From positions 1 to 35,506 of the forward strand of contig NZ_JACJJC010000020.1 of NCBI RefSeq assembly GCF_016899755.1: 35,506 nt of DNA, in the 5' to 3' direction. A model generated the notes under the pieces. The model did no database searches. It was given only the letters and a program-made list of their open reading frames with translations, and was not told where the DNA came from. Shown in pieces: positions 1-8,228 of this stretch (within the stretch, counting starts at the first letter, position 1; every line of letters starts with the position of its first letter). Origin of the DNA: Sutterella massiliensis. GTDB lineage: Bacteria > Pseudomonadota > Gammaproteobacteria > Burkholderiales > Burkholderiaceae_F. Made by a program: the position numbers and the translations under genes.

Positions 1-221
1 TCCGGCTGTGGGATCCGGAAATCACGCGGTACATGGGTTATCGAGAAGTCAAAAAGATTATCGAGGCCCGAACCGCTGAGTACCGTGATGCCATTAGCTC
101 CGGGGGAACTTACTGGCCCTCAAGAGGCTTCAACTGGATGCAGCCGACTTTGGAAAAAGCCGCGCGGACTCTGGTGAAGTGCGGAAAGAAATCCGAAAAC
201 ACATCGAGTAATTTCGAGTAA
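1..221 (+). CDS. C-terminal part of an unrecognised protein, cut by the left edge
   Basis: An open frame runs in from the left edge and ends at a TAA at 219-221, giving about 72 residues. It starts RLWDPEITRYMGYREV and ends KKSENTSSNFE. The composition (several Trp, Tyr and Arg, charged helices) looks like a real protein end, but I do not recognise the family. It stops a few bases before the point where the flavoprotein gene on the other strand loses its family resemblance. The two are therefore likely brought together by a rearrangement; a mobile-element gene is possible but not shown. Confidence 0.35.
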   Translation, partial: RLWDPEITRYMGYREVKKIIEARTAEYRDAISSGGTYWPSRGFNWMQPTLEKAARTLVKCGKKSENTSSNFE

Positions 222-1225
222 CTTTTTCGGAACAGCATCTCCTTGTTCCAGCCGTAGCCGCCCGTCGCGAGCAGCACGGCCTTGGCGGCAATTTCGTACG
301 TCGTACCGTCCTTGGCCTTGGCTTCAACGCCCGTCACGGCACCGTCCGTTGTGATGAGCTTCGTCGCGCGCGTCGTGAGCTTCACATCCGTTTTCGTTGT
401 CGCGAGCACTTCACGAAGCGTCTGCGCATACTGCGGACAGCCGCCCACAAACGGAATCACGCGCGGCGTCTTGTGTTCGGCTCGGAAGGCAAAGCCCGCC
501 TTCGTATCGAGCTGCACGCCCTGCTTCACGGCCCAGTCGATGCTCTTGCCGACATTGAGTGCGTAGAAGGTGAGGCCCGAGAGGTCGTTGCGCTGATGAC
601 CGTTGTGAAGCAAATCGTAGGCCATCTTTGAGGGCGTATCGCTCTTTTCGCCCATATTGCACTGCGCTTCGGAGCCCTGCGCCACAACGATGCCGCCGCA
701 GATCGCCGAAGCGCCGCCCAAAAATTCCTGCTTTTCGAGCAGCACAACATTGAGGCCCTGCTGCGAAGCGTTGATGGCGCCGATCATGCCTGCGGCGCCG
801 CCGCCGATCACGACGAGGTCGGTCGCGAGTTTCTCGTGCTTCACCACCTGCGGCGCCTTGTAAGGCTTCATGAGCTTCGTCGCGTCGCCGCCCGCCTGCT
901 TCACGCAGTCAGCTACGGCGCTCATGATCGCGACGCTCGAAACGGTCGCCCCGGACACCATGTCGACGCCGAGCGACTGCGCGGCGACGATGCGGTCGGG
1001 AAGGTTCTTCACAGCCGTCTGGCCGATACCGATCGTTTCCTTGTTTTCACCTACAACCACCGACTCGATGCGGTCCTGCGAGAATGTGACCGTGACGGGA
1101 ACGGGGCCGTTCTGGCCCGGGAAGGACGACGTGTAGGTACCGGGCGTGTAGCCGAAGACGGTGCCGGCCGCACAGACGAGGACGAGCGGCAGCAGCATAC
1201 GGGCGGAAGCGGACTTGCGCGACAT
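110..1225 (-). pseudogene. FMN- and FAD-binding flavoprotein reductase (fumarate/urocanate reductase type), C-terminally truncated
   Basis: The ATG at 1225 is preceded by an AAAGGAGA ribosome site. A signal peptide (about residues 1-25) leads into an FMN-binding domain with the flavinylation motif DMVSGATVSS, where Thr94 is the expected covalent FMN site. A FAD-binding domain follows with VVIGGGAAG near residue 140. In this family (UrdA, flavocytochrome c and relatives) such exported proteins reduce fumarate, urocanate or other acrylate-like acceptors in anaerobic respiration. Family resemblance ends near residue 335, just after the ATGGYGWNKEM stretch. The frame then runs through unrelated sequence to a stop at 110. 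The substrate-binding cap and the C-terminal FAD part are missing, so it is almost surely inactive. It is divergent from the LysR gene at 1415, its likely regulator. Confidence 0.85.
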
Positions 1226-1368
1226 GAAAATTCTCCTTTGAGGTGTGGTCGTTATCGACCATCTTGACCGCGCACCTGCGTACGCAGGTTGATCGAAGCC
1301 AAATCGCTGCAGCCCTCCTCTCCCCGCGTTTTCGAGAATTCCAAGCGCGATTCCTGCTGCGGATAATC

Positions 1369-1380
1369 GATTTTTGAATC
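1369..1380. promoter_or_regulatory. Small inverted repeat between divergent flavoprotein and LysR genes
   Basis: The 189-bp gap between the two divergent starts (1226-1414) should hold both promoters and a LysR operator. The clearest symmetry I see is GATT-N4-AATC at 1369-1380, inside a TTCGA-flanked AT-richer stretch. This resembles the loose symmetry of LysR boxes, but the site is short and could be chance. Confidence 0.25.
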
Positions 1381-1414
1381 TTCGAAAACCGTGTGACTCA
1401 AGGATCGCCCGCGC

Positions 1415-2401
1415 ATGAAGCCCTTTGAAAACCTTGTTGCCTGGGAAGCGCTCGTCGTCGCTTCGAAAACCGGAAGCATTACCCGCACGGCGCTCATCCT
1501 CGACATGGAAATCACGCGCGTCTCGCGGCTGCTCGCCGAGCTCGAAGATGCCGTCGGGTTCCCCTTTTTCGACAAGCGCCGCCGACCGATGCGCCCAACG
1601 CCCGAGTGCATCGAGCTCGTCAACAAGCTCGAGCCTCTCATTGACGGCTTCCGAATGCTGCGCGCTGAGAATGCCGCGCCCGAAGAAACCTTCCGCATTC
1701 GCTTCGCAGCCCCTGCGGAGCTCTCGCAGGACTACCTGATCGGCTTTTTGTGCACTTACTCGAACGATCACCCGAACACGGTTTTTTCACTCGTGCCTGA
1801 AGTTCGCCCGAACCAAATGCACGGCACCGACGTGGACGCAGCGGTTTTGAACCACATGCCCGATGACGACACGGGACTCGTCATCCGCCACTTTCATTCC
1901 TCGTCAACCGTACCGCTCGCGACACCCGAGTACTTAGAGAAGCACGGTACGCCCAGAACGATTGCCGATCTTGCGCATCACACCGGGCTCGCCTACCAGT
2001 CGGTCAACAACCCGCCCATTACATCGCTCTATCGCAACGGCGTGGCGTCGGCGCCGCTTCGCTGGCAGAAAACGCACAGCTGCTCGAATCAGTTGTCGCT
2101 CAAAACTTTTCTCTTGAACCACATGGGGATCGCGACCGACCTCTTCCTCGGTCACGTCGTCAACGAAATTCAGACCGGACGCATCGTGCCGGTGCTGCGC
2201 GGCTGGGAACGAAAGCCCTGGCACATGTGCATCGCTACGCGCATGGAGGACGAACTCAAAACGCCGCGGTTGCGTGCCTTTGCCGAATGGTTTGCGGTCT
2301 ACGCCGGGAACGCCCTGCGCGTGGCGTCGCGCGCAGGCTGGCGCGCACTCAACCGAAACGCCAAAGGAAAGGCCGAGCCCGGCCGAGAAGAGAAGTCCTG
2401 A
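1415..2401 (+). CDS. LysR-family transcriptional regulator
   Basis: This gene encodes 328 residues, a normal LysR length. The N-terminal winged helix-turn-helix (about residues 5-65) contains the typical ASKTGSITRTALILDMEITRV stretch followed by LLAELEDAVGFPFFDKRRR, the usual DNA-binding pattern. The periplasmic-binding-like effector domain fills residues 90-300. An AAGGA sits about ten bases before the ATG. It is divergent from the truncated flavoprotein gene, and LysR proteins normally control the gene they diverge from, so its original target was probably that reductase. Its last 24 codons are copied, with 7 differences in 87 bases, at 4941-5027, which implies that a paralogue once existed nearby. 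The gene itself looks intact. Confidence 0.9.
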   Translation: MKPFENLVAWEALVVASKTGSITRTALILDMEITRVSRLLAELEDAVGFPFFDKRRRPMRPTPECIELVNKLEPLIDGFRMLRAENAAPEETFRIRFAAPAELSQDYLIGFLCTYSNDHPNTVFSLVPEVRPNQMHGTDVDAAVLNHMPDDDTGLVIRHFHSSSTVPLATPEYLEKHGTPRTIADLAHHTGLAYQSVNNPPITSLYRNGVASAPLRWQKTHSCSNQLSLKTFLLNHMGIATDLFLGHVVNEIQTGRIVPVLRGWERKPWHMCIATRMEDELKTPRLRAFAEWFAVYAGNALRVASRAGWRALNRNAKGKAEPGREEKS

Positions 2402-2540
2402 GGCGGCAGGAACGAGCGCCGCTTTCCAATTTCTCTCGAAAGAATATAGCGCTCGAAACTGCCTCAACCGCACAACCTCGGCCATGAACTGAAACGGCAG
2501 TAGTGTTCTCTTACGACTTATTTCTTGAAAATATAAGAAC

Positions 2541-2992
2541 ATCGTAACGCTCGTGCGCGCCGGACATCCGCTCCTCGAGCTCGCACGGGAGCGCGCGCTG
2601 CGAATGGAGGACGCCGCGGGTTATCAGCGCGTCGCCGTCAAAGCTGCCGTGACGAATTTCGCGACCGAAAGCGCTTCGCCTGAAGACGTGCAGCAGGCAA
2701 TGAAGTCCCGACCGTTTCCATTCCTTATTTCCTCTCTGCGCTTTGGATCATTGAGCGGACGAATGCGCTCCTCGCGGTCTCAAAGCGCACCGCCGAACGT
2801 GCCATGCAGCTCTCCGACCGCTTTGCAAGCCTGCCGATCCCGGCGCAGCTCGAGCAAGACTATCCGGTGCGCATCATCTGGCACGAGCGCGTTGCAGACG
2901 ACCCGGAAGTGCGCTGGCTCCTCGGCCTCTTCCGTGCCGTGCTTTCTCCTGCTGGGCTTGAGCGGCAGAAGATCGCGGGTACCAATTCATGA
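2541..2992 (+). pseudogene. LysR-family regulator remnant (effector domain only, frameshifted)
   Basis: Translation from 2541 gives NIVTLVRAGHPLLELARE and continues to about 2695. It then moves to another frame that reads VPTVSIPYFLSALWIIERTN and later PVRIIWHERVADDPEVRWL. Together these match the C-terminal half of a LysR effector domain, including the usual VRIIWH-x-R and DPEVRWL end pattern. The DNA-binding domain is absent (an in-frame stop lies at 2526-2528) and one frameshift lies near 2695-2705. It is a decayed piece of a second LysR gene, not a duplicate of the intact one: the residues differ widely. Expression is unlikely. Confidence 0.7.
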
Positions 2993-3078
2993 AAACGACA
3001 AGGCAGTTTGGGGGCATCTGCGCTCGCCGTCGGACTGTCATGCCTCTTCCCAAAATCCGCTGACAAGCTTTCACGCCT

Positions 3079-4476
3079 TCAGTCGAAGGCTGTCATTTCA
3101 ACCACCTGCGCTTCGCTGATCATGTCTTCAGGCGTCTTTCGCAGATCTGCGAGCGAGAGACCGCCGATGCGGATTTGCCGTCCCTGCAGCTTCGGAACGA
3201 GCGACAGAAACGCCTTCACTTTGGCCGACAACTGCGCCGCGCTGTACTTGCGTTTTTCGCGTTTCACTTCGAAAAAGAAAATTTCGTCATCACGCAGCGC
3301 AACAATGTCTATTTCGTTGAGACCTTTGCGATCCCACCAGGGGCCTATTTCTGTGAAAAGATGACTCGCGCGAAGCGTGTCCTTAAAGCACTGTTCGAGC
3401 GCCCTGCCGGAAAAATCTGAGTAGGCGGAAAGGAATCCCTTCCGCATTCCGTCAAAATTGTTCTGCGCAAGCAACGATGATTGGCCTGCCACAAAGGAAA
3501 GCCAAAATGCAAGGTACCGATCTGTTAACTGGTACCGCGTTCGTCTGTAATTCGGCGAAAGCACCGGCTTGTTTTCCCGAATGAGTTCATAGTGATTCTC
3601 CAGTCGTGAAAGCGCGCCGCTGATATTGGTGTCCGGAATCAGCGCCTGAAGTTCCTCACGTTTGGTCTTGCCGGCCGCAATCGCATGGAGCAGCGTTCGA
3701 TTCACCGTTGCATCATGGCGGAATTCGTTGGCGAGAAGCACTTCGCCATCCATCACAAATTTTGAGCCGGCCTGAAAGACCGTCTCGGCCATGGTTTCGA
3801 GCGTGAACGCCCCGCGATCCATCAATTCTTCGATAAACCAGACCACGCCGCCTGTTAAGGTATAGAGCGCCAGCAGATCCTCGTCAGTGTGCGTCGGAGA
3901 ATAATCAGCCAGAATCGCATCAATCGTGCCAATTTCGAAAGGCCGAACAAAAATGAATTTGTCCACACGGCCGTAGAGCGGTTCACTGTACCCCTGAAAT
4001 ATGTTCCGCATGGCCGAGGCGACTGACCCACTCATCACCAAAAGCATTTGAGCCCCTTGCTTATTCAGGTCCCAGATGCGCTGGAGTTCGGACCAAAAAG
4101 AAGGTTCGATCACATTCAGATCCTGGCACTCGTCAATGGCCACATGAATCGGACGCGTCCTAGCGACGTACAAAAGATATTCCACGACCTGAGAAAGGCG
4201 ATCGAACTGCGGGAGAAAAGGCATGTCGATCACGGAGGCAATGGCTCTGACCCATTCGGAGATCAACGCTCTTGCTGTGAGCCGCGTCGCGAACAAATAG
4301 ATGAACGGTACCTCGCCAGACTTGCTCAGGCTTCTAAGGAGCAATTCAGTTTTGCCGACCCGTCGTCGTCCGGTCACGACGACGAGTCGTGCTGACTTCA
4401 GCGATTGACTAAGAGAAGCCTCTTCAACCAAAAAAGACTGCTCTGCTTCCCGATCGTAGAATTTCTTAAGCGACAT
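3079..4476 (-). CDS. ATPase with C-terminal DUF234 / PD-(D/E)XK nuclease-like domain
   Basis: The protein has 465 residues from the ATG at 4476. The P-loop is GRRRVGKT (residues 36-43) and Walker B is IHVAIDECQD (Asp115, Glu116), placing it in the archaeal-type ATPase group of the STAND/AAA branch. A winged-helix region follows around residues 240-330. The C-terminal domain contains EID...FFFEVKRE (Asp390, Glu403, Lys405), the D-ExK pattern of PD-(D/E)XK nucleases, which the DUF234 domain belongs to. The family is common on mobile or accessory DNA but its role is poorly known; defence or regulation is often suggested. Genes on both sides are fragments. Three tandem palindromes lie directly upstream. 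Earlier in-frame starts would translate those repeats into a Lys-Glu-rich tail, so the ATG at 4476 is preferred although its ribosome site is weak. Confidence 0.85.
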   Translation of the reverse strand: MSLKKFYDREAEQSFLVEEASLSQSLKSARLVVVTGRRRVGKTELLLRSLSKSGEVPFIYLFATRLTARALISEWVRAIASVIDMPFLPQFDRLSQVVEYLLYVARTRPIHVAIDECQDLNVIEPSFWSELQRIWDLNKQGAQMLLVMSGSVASAMRNIFQGYSEPLYGRVDKFIFVRPFEIGTIDAILADYSPTHTDEDLLALYTLTGGVVWFIEELMDRGAFTLETMAETVFQAGSKFVMDGEVLLANEFRHDATVNRTLLHAIAAGKTKREELQALIPDTNISGALSRLENHYELIRENKPVLSPNYRRTRYQLTDRYLAFWLSFVAGQSSLLAQNNFDGMRKGFLSAYSDFSGRALEQCFKDTLRASHLFTEIGPWWDRKGLNEIDIVALRDDEIFFFEVKREKRKYSAAQLSAKVKAFLSLVPKLQGRQIRIGGLSLADLRKTPEDMISEAQVVEMTAFD

Positions 4477-4481
4477 TTTAT

Positions 4482-4526
4482 GTTCTTTCAAAGAACGTTC
4501 TTTTAGAGAACATTCTATCAAAGAAC
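4482..4526. repeat. Three back-to-back 15-bp palindromes, probable operator array
   Basis: Three units sit end to end with no spacer: 4482-4496 is a perfect palindrome GTTCTTTCAAAGAAC, 4497-4511 has one arm mismatch, and 4512-4526 has two. They begin 6 bp upstream of the ATPase ATG on the minus strand. Such regularity, with a 15-bp period and two-fold symmetry in each unit, points to cooperative binding of a dimeric regulator, possibly the ATPase or a partner. No separate regulator gene is next to it. Confidence 0.75.
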
Positions 4527-4705
4527 ATTAATTAGCCGGAGGGGAGCATCAATCCCTGGGGACTATTCGCTAGGATCGCTTCGTCAGACGGACTGTCAAA
4601 CCGCCAGGAGAGCGAGAAGCTGCATTCCGCTAAGCCACCCGATCAATGAATTGACGGGGTTTCGAACACTGCGGGCTTTTCAGCCCGGCTCCGATTTTGC
4701 CCTCG

Positions 4706-4950
4706 CCGAAAGAATGCTCACGCCGAACGACGTATAGGAAAGCGCCTGGCGGCGCAAGTCCCGATACCACTCGATGAAGCCCGCGATCGTTTCCCGCTCG
4801 CGCGTGAGATTGCCGTAGCCCTTTGCCCGCACCCGCTCGGTCCCTGCATCAAGCCGCGCCTGCAGGTGAGCGATATAACCCGGCATCAACGCTTCAAGAA
4901 GCTGATTCTTGTCGTGAAAGTGATAAAGAAGCGTGCCTTTGGCGACGCGC
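4706..4950 (-). pseudogene. TetR-family regulator fragment (middle part only)
   Basis: On the minus strand this reads VAKGTLLYHFHDKNQLLEAL through YTSFGVSILS. It closely matches residues about 63-147 of the intact TetR protein at 7469-8107. Most base differences are at third codon positions, so this was once a working paralogue. Both ends are missing: the left end breaks into unrelated sequence near 4706, and the right end fuses into the LysR-derived piece at 4941-4950. No function is expected. Confidence 0.8.
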
Positions 4951-5027
4951 ACGGGCTGGCGCGCGCTCAACCGCAACGCCAAAGGAAGGGCTGAGCCCGG
5001 CCGAGAAGAGAAGTCCTGAGGCGGCAG
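4941..5027 (+). repeat. Copy of the 3' end of the LysR gene
   Basis: These 87 bases align without gaps to 2323-2409 with 7 differences; the last 35 or so are identical. The copy keeps the LysR reading frame (ending EPGREEKS and TGA) and a few bases beyond the stop. It is joined directly to a TetR fragment of opposite orientation at GGCGACGCGC (4941-4950). That string resembles sequence in both parents and so marks the junction. Confidence 0.85.
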
Positions 5028-5042
5028 CTGTGCAGGCATGAA

Positions 5043-5068
5043 AAGAGGACGCTTTCGAGCGTCCTCTT
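5043..5068 (-). terminator. Hairpin terminator downstream of the C69 peptidase gene
   Basis: A perfect 11-bp stem (5043-5053 with 5058-5068) closes a four-base loop. On the minus strand it is followed by a short T run. It lies 65 bp past the peptidase stop codon, so it probably ends that transcript, although the T run is only four bases. Confidence 0.6.
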
Positions 5069-5086
5069 CTGCTTGCGTGTCGAGCG

Positions 5087-5109
5087 GCAGGCCGGGCGTG
5101 CCGGCCTGC
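5087..5109. repeat. Second hairpin downstream of the C69 peptidase gene
   Basis: A perfect 9-bp GC stem (5087-5095 with 5101-5109) surrounds a five-base loop. It precedes the terminator-like hairpin when read from the peptidase gene. It lacks a T run, so it may stabilise the 3' end of the messenger or help the following terminator. Confidence 0.5.
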
Positions 5110-5132
5110 TGCGCGGTCAGGCTGTGGTTTCG

Positions 5133-6962
5133 TCAGAGGAGATGCTTGCCGTCGCGGGAAGCGGCAGCTTTCACTTCCTTGGTTTCGACCGGAACGACGT
5201 CAAAGCCCGTAACGCGGTGACCGTTCACCTGGGTATAGAGCCAGAGGTCCATCTTCGCGCCGGGGACGGCGCCCTTGGCGAGGTCCTTACCCTTGAAGGT
5301 GAAGACGACGTCCATGATGCCGTCCTTGTTCACGTCCTTGTATTCCATGGACTGTGCGGCCGCGAAATTCTTGAACTGGCGCGTCGAATTGAGCTGGTTC
5401 GCGCTCATGCCGGCGCGCGTGGCGCTCTGGTTGGCGCTCAGGACGGAATGATCTTTGCTGCCGAGAAGCGCAAACGCGACGGGCGCATCGGAGTCGGCCT
5501 TCACGACGTCGGCAAGAATCTCAACCTTGTAAGGCATCAGGCGAGCGTTTTCGGCCTTCATGAGGTCGAGCACTTCCTTATAGACCTTTTCGTTGTAGTC
5601 GTGCAGGAACTTCGTGCGGGCTTCGCCCTGAAGCTTCGCAGCTTCAGCGGTGACGCCGGCGCGTTCAGCGATGAACTTGTCTTCTTCGGCCTTGATGAGC
5701 GCTGCGCGCTTCATCTGCTCATCGCCGCGCAGGTAGTCGATGGCGTTCGTACCGGCGCTGAAGACGCTGTGCGGCGTGAATTCATCGCGGAAGTCAAACA
5801 TGGCGGGCGTGCCGGCGAAGTGCTCCTTCGTTGCCTGCGCCCAGTCGAGGAAGGTTGTCCCCTTGGCCGGACCGGCAAGCGGATAGATCGGCACGTACAC
5901 CGACTGGCACGGACGACCGAGCGTCTTATAGGCTTCGGTGAGCGTCGGATCCTTCGTGAGGTTGTAGACGATCGAGTCGTGCGAGGTCGTGCGGCAAATG
6001 CCTTCGGAAAGGCTGTGGAAGAGCTCCTGGTCTTCGCCGATGTAGGACTCGTGCTGGCGCAGGAGTGCCATCGCATCCTTCACGCCGAACTTGCGGTCGG
6101 GCGTCACGCTGTACGGGAACTTTTCCGGATCGTTGTATTCCTTGCCGGTGATGAACTTCCACGCGAGGACATTGCGGTTGGCGTTCCAGCGCTCGTGGCG
6201 AACGCCTTCCTGCGCAACAATCTTGCGCCAGTTGAAAGTCGAGTCCTTGGCGTCATGACGGCCGTCCTTGATGGCGCGCTCGACCTGCTTGGGCTCGACG
6301 AGCCAGTTGGCCTTGTCCTTGAGGTCCACCGCGTCCATCATGAAGACGTTCGGGATGTAGACGACTTCGTTGTCCGCGATCTTGTGTGCGGCCCAGGAAT
6401 TCCCCTGGTGGATGGCAATCTGCCAGGCTTCGTTCGCATCCGCGATCGTGTAGGTGCGCCCGTCGTGGAAGTAGCCGTATTCCTCAAGCAGCTTGATGGC
6501 GATCTGCACGCCTTCGGCCGCAGAATGCGCGCGTTCGGCAACAAGGCGGCGGATGCCGTAGCCGATGCCGCCGTCCTTCACTTCCATGCGGTCGGCATCG
6601 AAGATTTCGCCGCACCAGTTGGTTGCAACGACGACGCCCGCATCGTTGAAGAAGCCGTCGGCGAACGAAGCGCCGTCGGGCACGAACGTTTGCGTCCAGT
6701 AGAAGCCGAGCGTTTCTTCAACCTGCGGAATCGCAGCCGCGTTCGGCTCGAACTTGATCATTTCGCCGGGCTTGTGCTTGGCGGGCGGCACATAGTGCTG
6801 CATGTTGAAGAGACGGCCGCCGTTGTCTTCGTTGTGCGCAACGATAATGTTGCCCGTTTCCGAGACGGCTTTGCCGATAACGAGCGTGCTGCACGCTTCG
6901 GCGGATCCGACAGCGATGAGAGCGGAAGCTACGGCGACGAACGCCTTCGTGAAGTTTTGCAT
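5133..6962 (-). CDS. Secreted C69-family dipeptidase (Ntn hydrolase)
   Basis: The 609-residue protein starts at an ATG with a clear GGAGG site. Residues 1-23 form a signal peptide ending SAEA, and the mature protein would begin with Cys24 in CSTLVIGK. C69 peptidases such as Lactobacillus PepDA use an N-terminal Cys as nucleophile, so removal of the leader would itself expose the catalytic residue. AHNEDNGG (about residues 41-48), GVVVATNWCGE and the SHDS region (near residue 349) also fit the family. The likely role is cleavage of dipeptides, or possibly an acyl-amide, in the periplasm. The C-terminal 150 residues (after about 450) extend past the core and contain a DVNKDGIMDVVF segment. It stands alone between its own terminators and a 506-bp spacer. 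Confidence 0.88.
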   Translation of the reverse strand: MQNFTKAFVAVASALIAVGSAEACSTLVIGKAVSETGNIIVAHNEDNGGRLFNMQHYVPPAKHKPGEMIKFEPNAAAIPQVEETLGFYWTQTFVPDGASFADGFFNDAGVVVATNWCGEIFDADRMEVKDGGIGYGIRRLVAERAHSAAEGVQIAIKLLEEYGYFHDGRTYTIADANEAWQIAIHQGNSWAAHKIADNEVVYIPNVFMMDAVDLKDKANWLVEPKQVERAIKDGRHDAKDSTFNWRKIVAQEGVRHERWNANRNVLAWKFITGKEYNDPEKFPYSVTPDRKFGVKDAMALLRQHESYIGEDQELFHSLSEGICRTTSHDSIVYNLTKDPTLTEAYKTLGRPCQSVYVPIYPLAGPAKGTTFLDWAQATKEHFAGTPAMFDFRDEFTPHSVFSAGTNAIDYLRGDEQMKRAALIKAEEDKFIAERAGVTAEAAKLQGEARTKFLHDYNEKVYKEVLDLMKAENARLMPYKVEILADVVKADSDAPVAFALLGSKDHSVLSANQSATRAGMSANQLNSTRQFKNFAAAQSMEYKDVNKDGIMDVVFTFKGKDLAKGAVPGAKMDLWLYTQVNGHRVTGFDVVPVETKEVKAAASRDGKHLL

Positions 6963-7468
6963 GACTGCATCCTCCGGGAAGAACGAGATGCGCCTGAAAG
7001 GGAACCAGGCGCTGAAGTGGTTTGGTCCGTAGCCGAGCTTACTCTCGCTGCCAGGCGTAAGCCATAATAGTTAATACGATATCTCTTAAACGGTAATTGA
7101 GAGGCGTTTAGCACCAGCAAATACCATGCAATTTCAGTCTCATCTGTCTTAATAAAGAAATTGGCCTAAGAATTAATTCGTATTAATTGGATGCGGCTTC
7201 GAAACTGCCCAGGAGCAGGATTGCATCGATGAACCGTCACACATAAAGACCGAGCATTTCATCGGCAGCGGCGGCACAGAACCAGCCATCGAAGCGTCAC
7301 GCCCGAGCGGGAGAAGCACCGGAGAATGCGGTGTGCGGTGAGATGTCGATTCGAGGCCGAAGACGAACCCGACAACGCAAACAAGGCCTGAAAACGGCAC
7401 CGTCTTTCTATCCGAGTCGGCAGCCGCAACAACGCTCCCAAGCCTTGTCGGCCCGATTTCCTCATTCT
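6963..7468. other. 506-bp spacer between peptidase and TetR genes
   Basis: The part nearest the peptidase start (about 7040-7190) is AT-rich and should hold its promoter. It includes the inverted repeat AATTAA-N6-TTAATT at 7171-7188. The remainder (7200-7460) is GC-richer and has short open frames on both strands, but none has a ribosome site or a protein I recognise. It may be decayed coding DNA. Confidence 0.45.
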
Positions 7469-8107
7469 TTACTCGAGCAGCGTTTTTTCCATTCGCGAAA
7501 GTATCGCCTCGACCTCCTCGTCCGTCGTCGCGTCAAGCCGGAAGTGACGCAGGAAAAAGAGTCCTTCGAGCGTCAGGGCGGCCTCGACCACGCGCGTGTC
7601 GCCGCTCAGCCGCAGTTTGGCAAAGAGTTCTCGGTACCAATCGAGCGCGGGCTTTCGAAGACGTTCGTCCTCGGCCGAAATCGAAAGAATGCTCACGCCG
7701 AACGACGTATAGGAAAGCGCCTGGCGACGAAAATCTCGATACCACTCGATAAAACCCGCAATGGTTTCCCGCTCACGCGTGAGATTGTTGTATCCCTTTG
7801 CCTGCACCCGCTCGATCCCTGCATCGAGCCGCGTCTGCAGGTGAGCGATATAGCCCTGCATCAACGCTTCAAGAAGCTGATTCTTGTCGTGAAAGTGATA
7901 AAGGAGCGTACCTTTGGTGACGCCCGCGAGCGCCGCCACACGCGCGATCGTGAGCTTTCCCGTGCCCTCGGTCTTGATGATTTCGCTTGCCGACGCGAGG
8001 ATGCGCTCGATCGTTTCGCCGCCCATGCGGTTCGTTCGGCGCGCCTGACCGCGCTTGAGCGTCGAGCCCTCCTCCGCTTCAAAAAAAGGCTTTTCTGCTG
8101 CTTGCAT
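7469..8107 (-). CDS. TetR-family transcriptional regulator
   Basis: This 212-residue protein has an N-terminal helix-turn-helix (about residues 50-80) reading LTIARVAALAGVTKGTLLYHF, the standard TetR pattern, followed by an all-helical ligand domain. A basic 28-residue extension precedes the domain, so a later start at Met28 (MGGETIERIL) is possible. The ATG at 8107 has only a weak AAGGG upstream. It diverges from the flavoprotein gene at 8229 across 121 bp, the usual layout for a repressor and its target. A truncated near-copy at 4706-4950 shows that this regulator was once duplicated. Confidence 0.9.
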   Translation of the reverse strand: MQAAEKPFFEAEEGSTLKRGQARRTNRMGGETIERILASASEIIKTEGTGKLTIARVAALAGVTKGTLLYHFHDKNQLLEALMQGYIAHLQTRLDAGIERVQAKGYNNLTRERETIAGFIEWYRDFRRQALSYTSFGVSILSISAEDERLRKPALDWYRELFAKLRLSGDTRVVEAALTLEGLFFLRHFRLDATTDEEVEAILSRMEKTLLE

Positions 8108-8228
8108 TTATTTATACCCTTCGGTCGAATATTTTCTTCTTGGATTATACCAATAGTACAAAATTTTTGGATAAGGTTTGCATTCTTTGCACGGTTGATA
8201 CAAACAAACCGACAAAGGAGATCCTCTC
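8108..8228. promoter_or_regulatory. Divergent promoter region of TetR and flavoprotein genes
   Basis: This is a 121-bp AT-rich gap between two divergent starts. It includes TTGG-N6-CCAA at 8153-8166, a direct repeat of TTTGCA around 8177-8191, and an AAAGGAG ribosome site for the flavoprotein at 8214-8220. I see no single strong palindrome that I would name as the TetR operator. Confidence 0.45.

Noticed and set aside
4482..4526. CRISPR-like array
   Set aside because: The units are contiguous, with no spacers, only 15 bp long and palindromic; there are no cas genes nearby.
5073..7067. Very long plus-strand open frame (664 codons) across the C69 peptidase gene
   Set aside because: It is a frame opposite a GC-rich real gene. 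It lacks a ribosome site and has an Arg/Val/Asp-rich composition without domains.
8196..8209. FNR-like site TTGATACAAACAAA before the flavoprotein gene
   Set aside because: The second half-site does not match ATCAA well, and one such imperfect match is expected by chance in AT-rich spacers.
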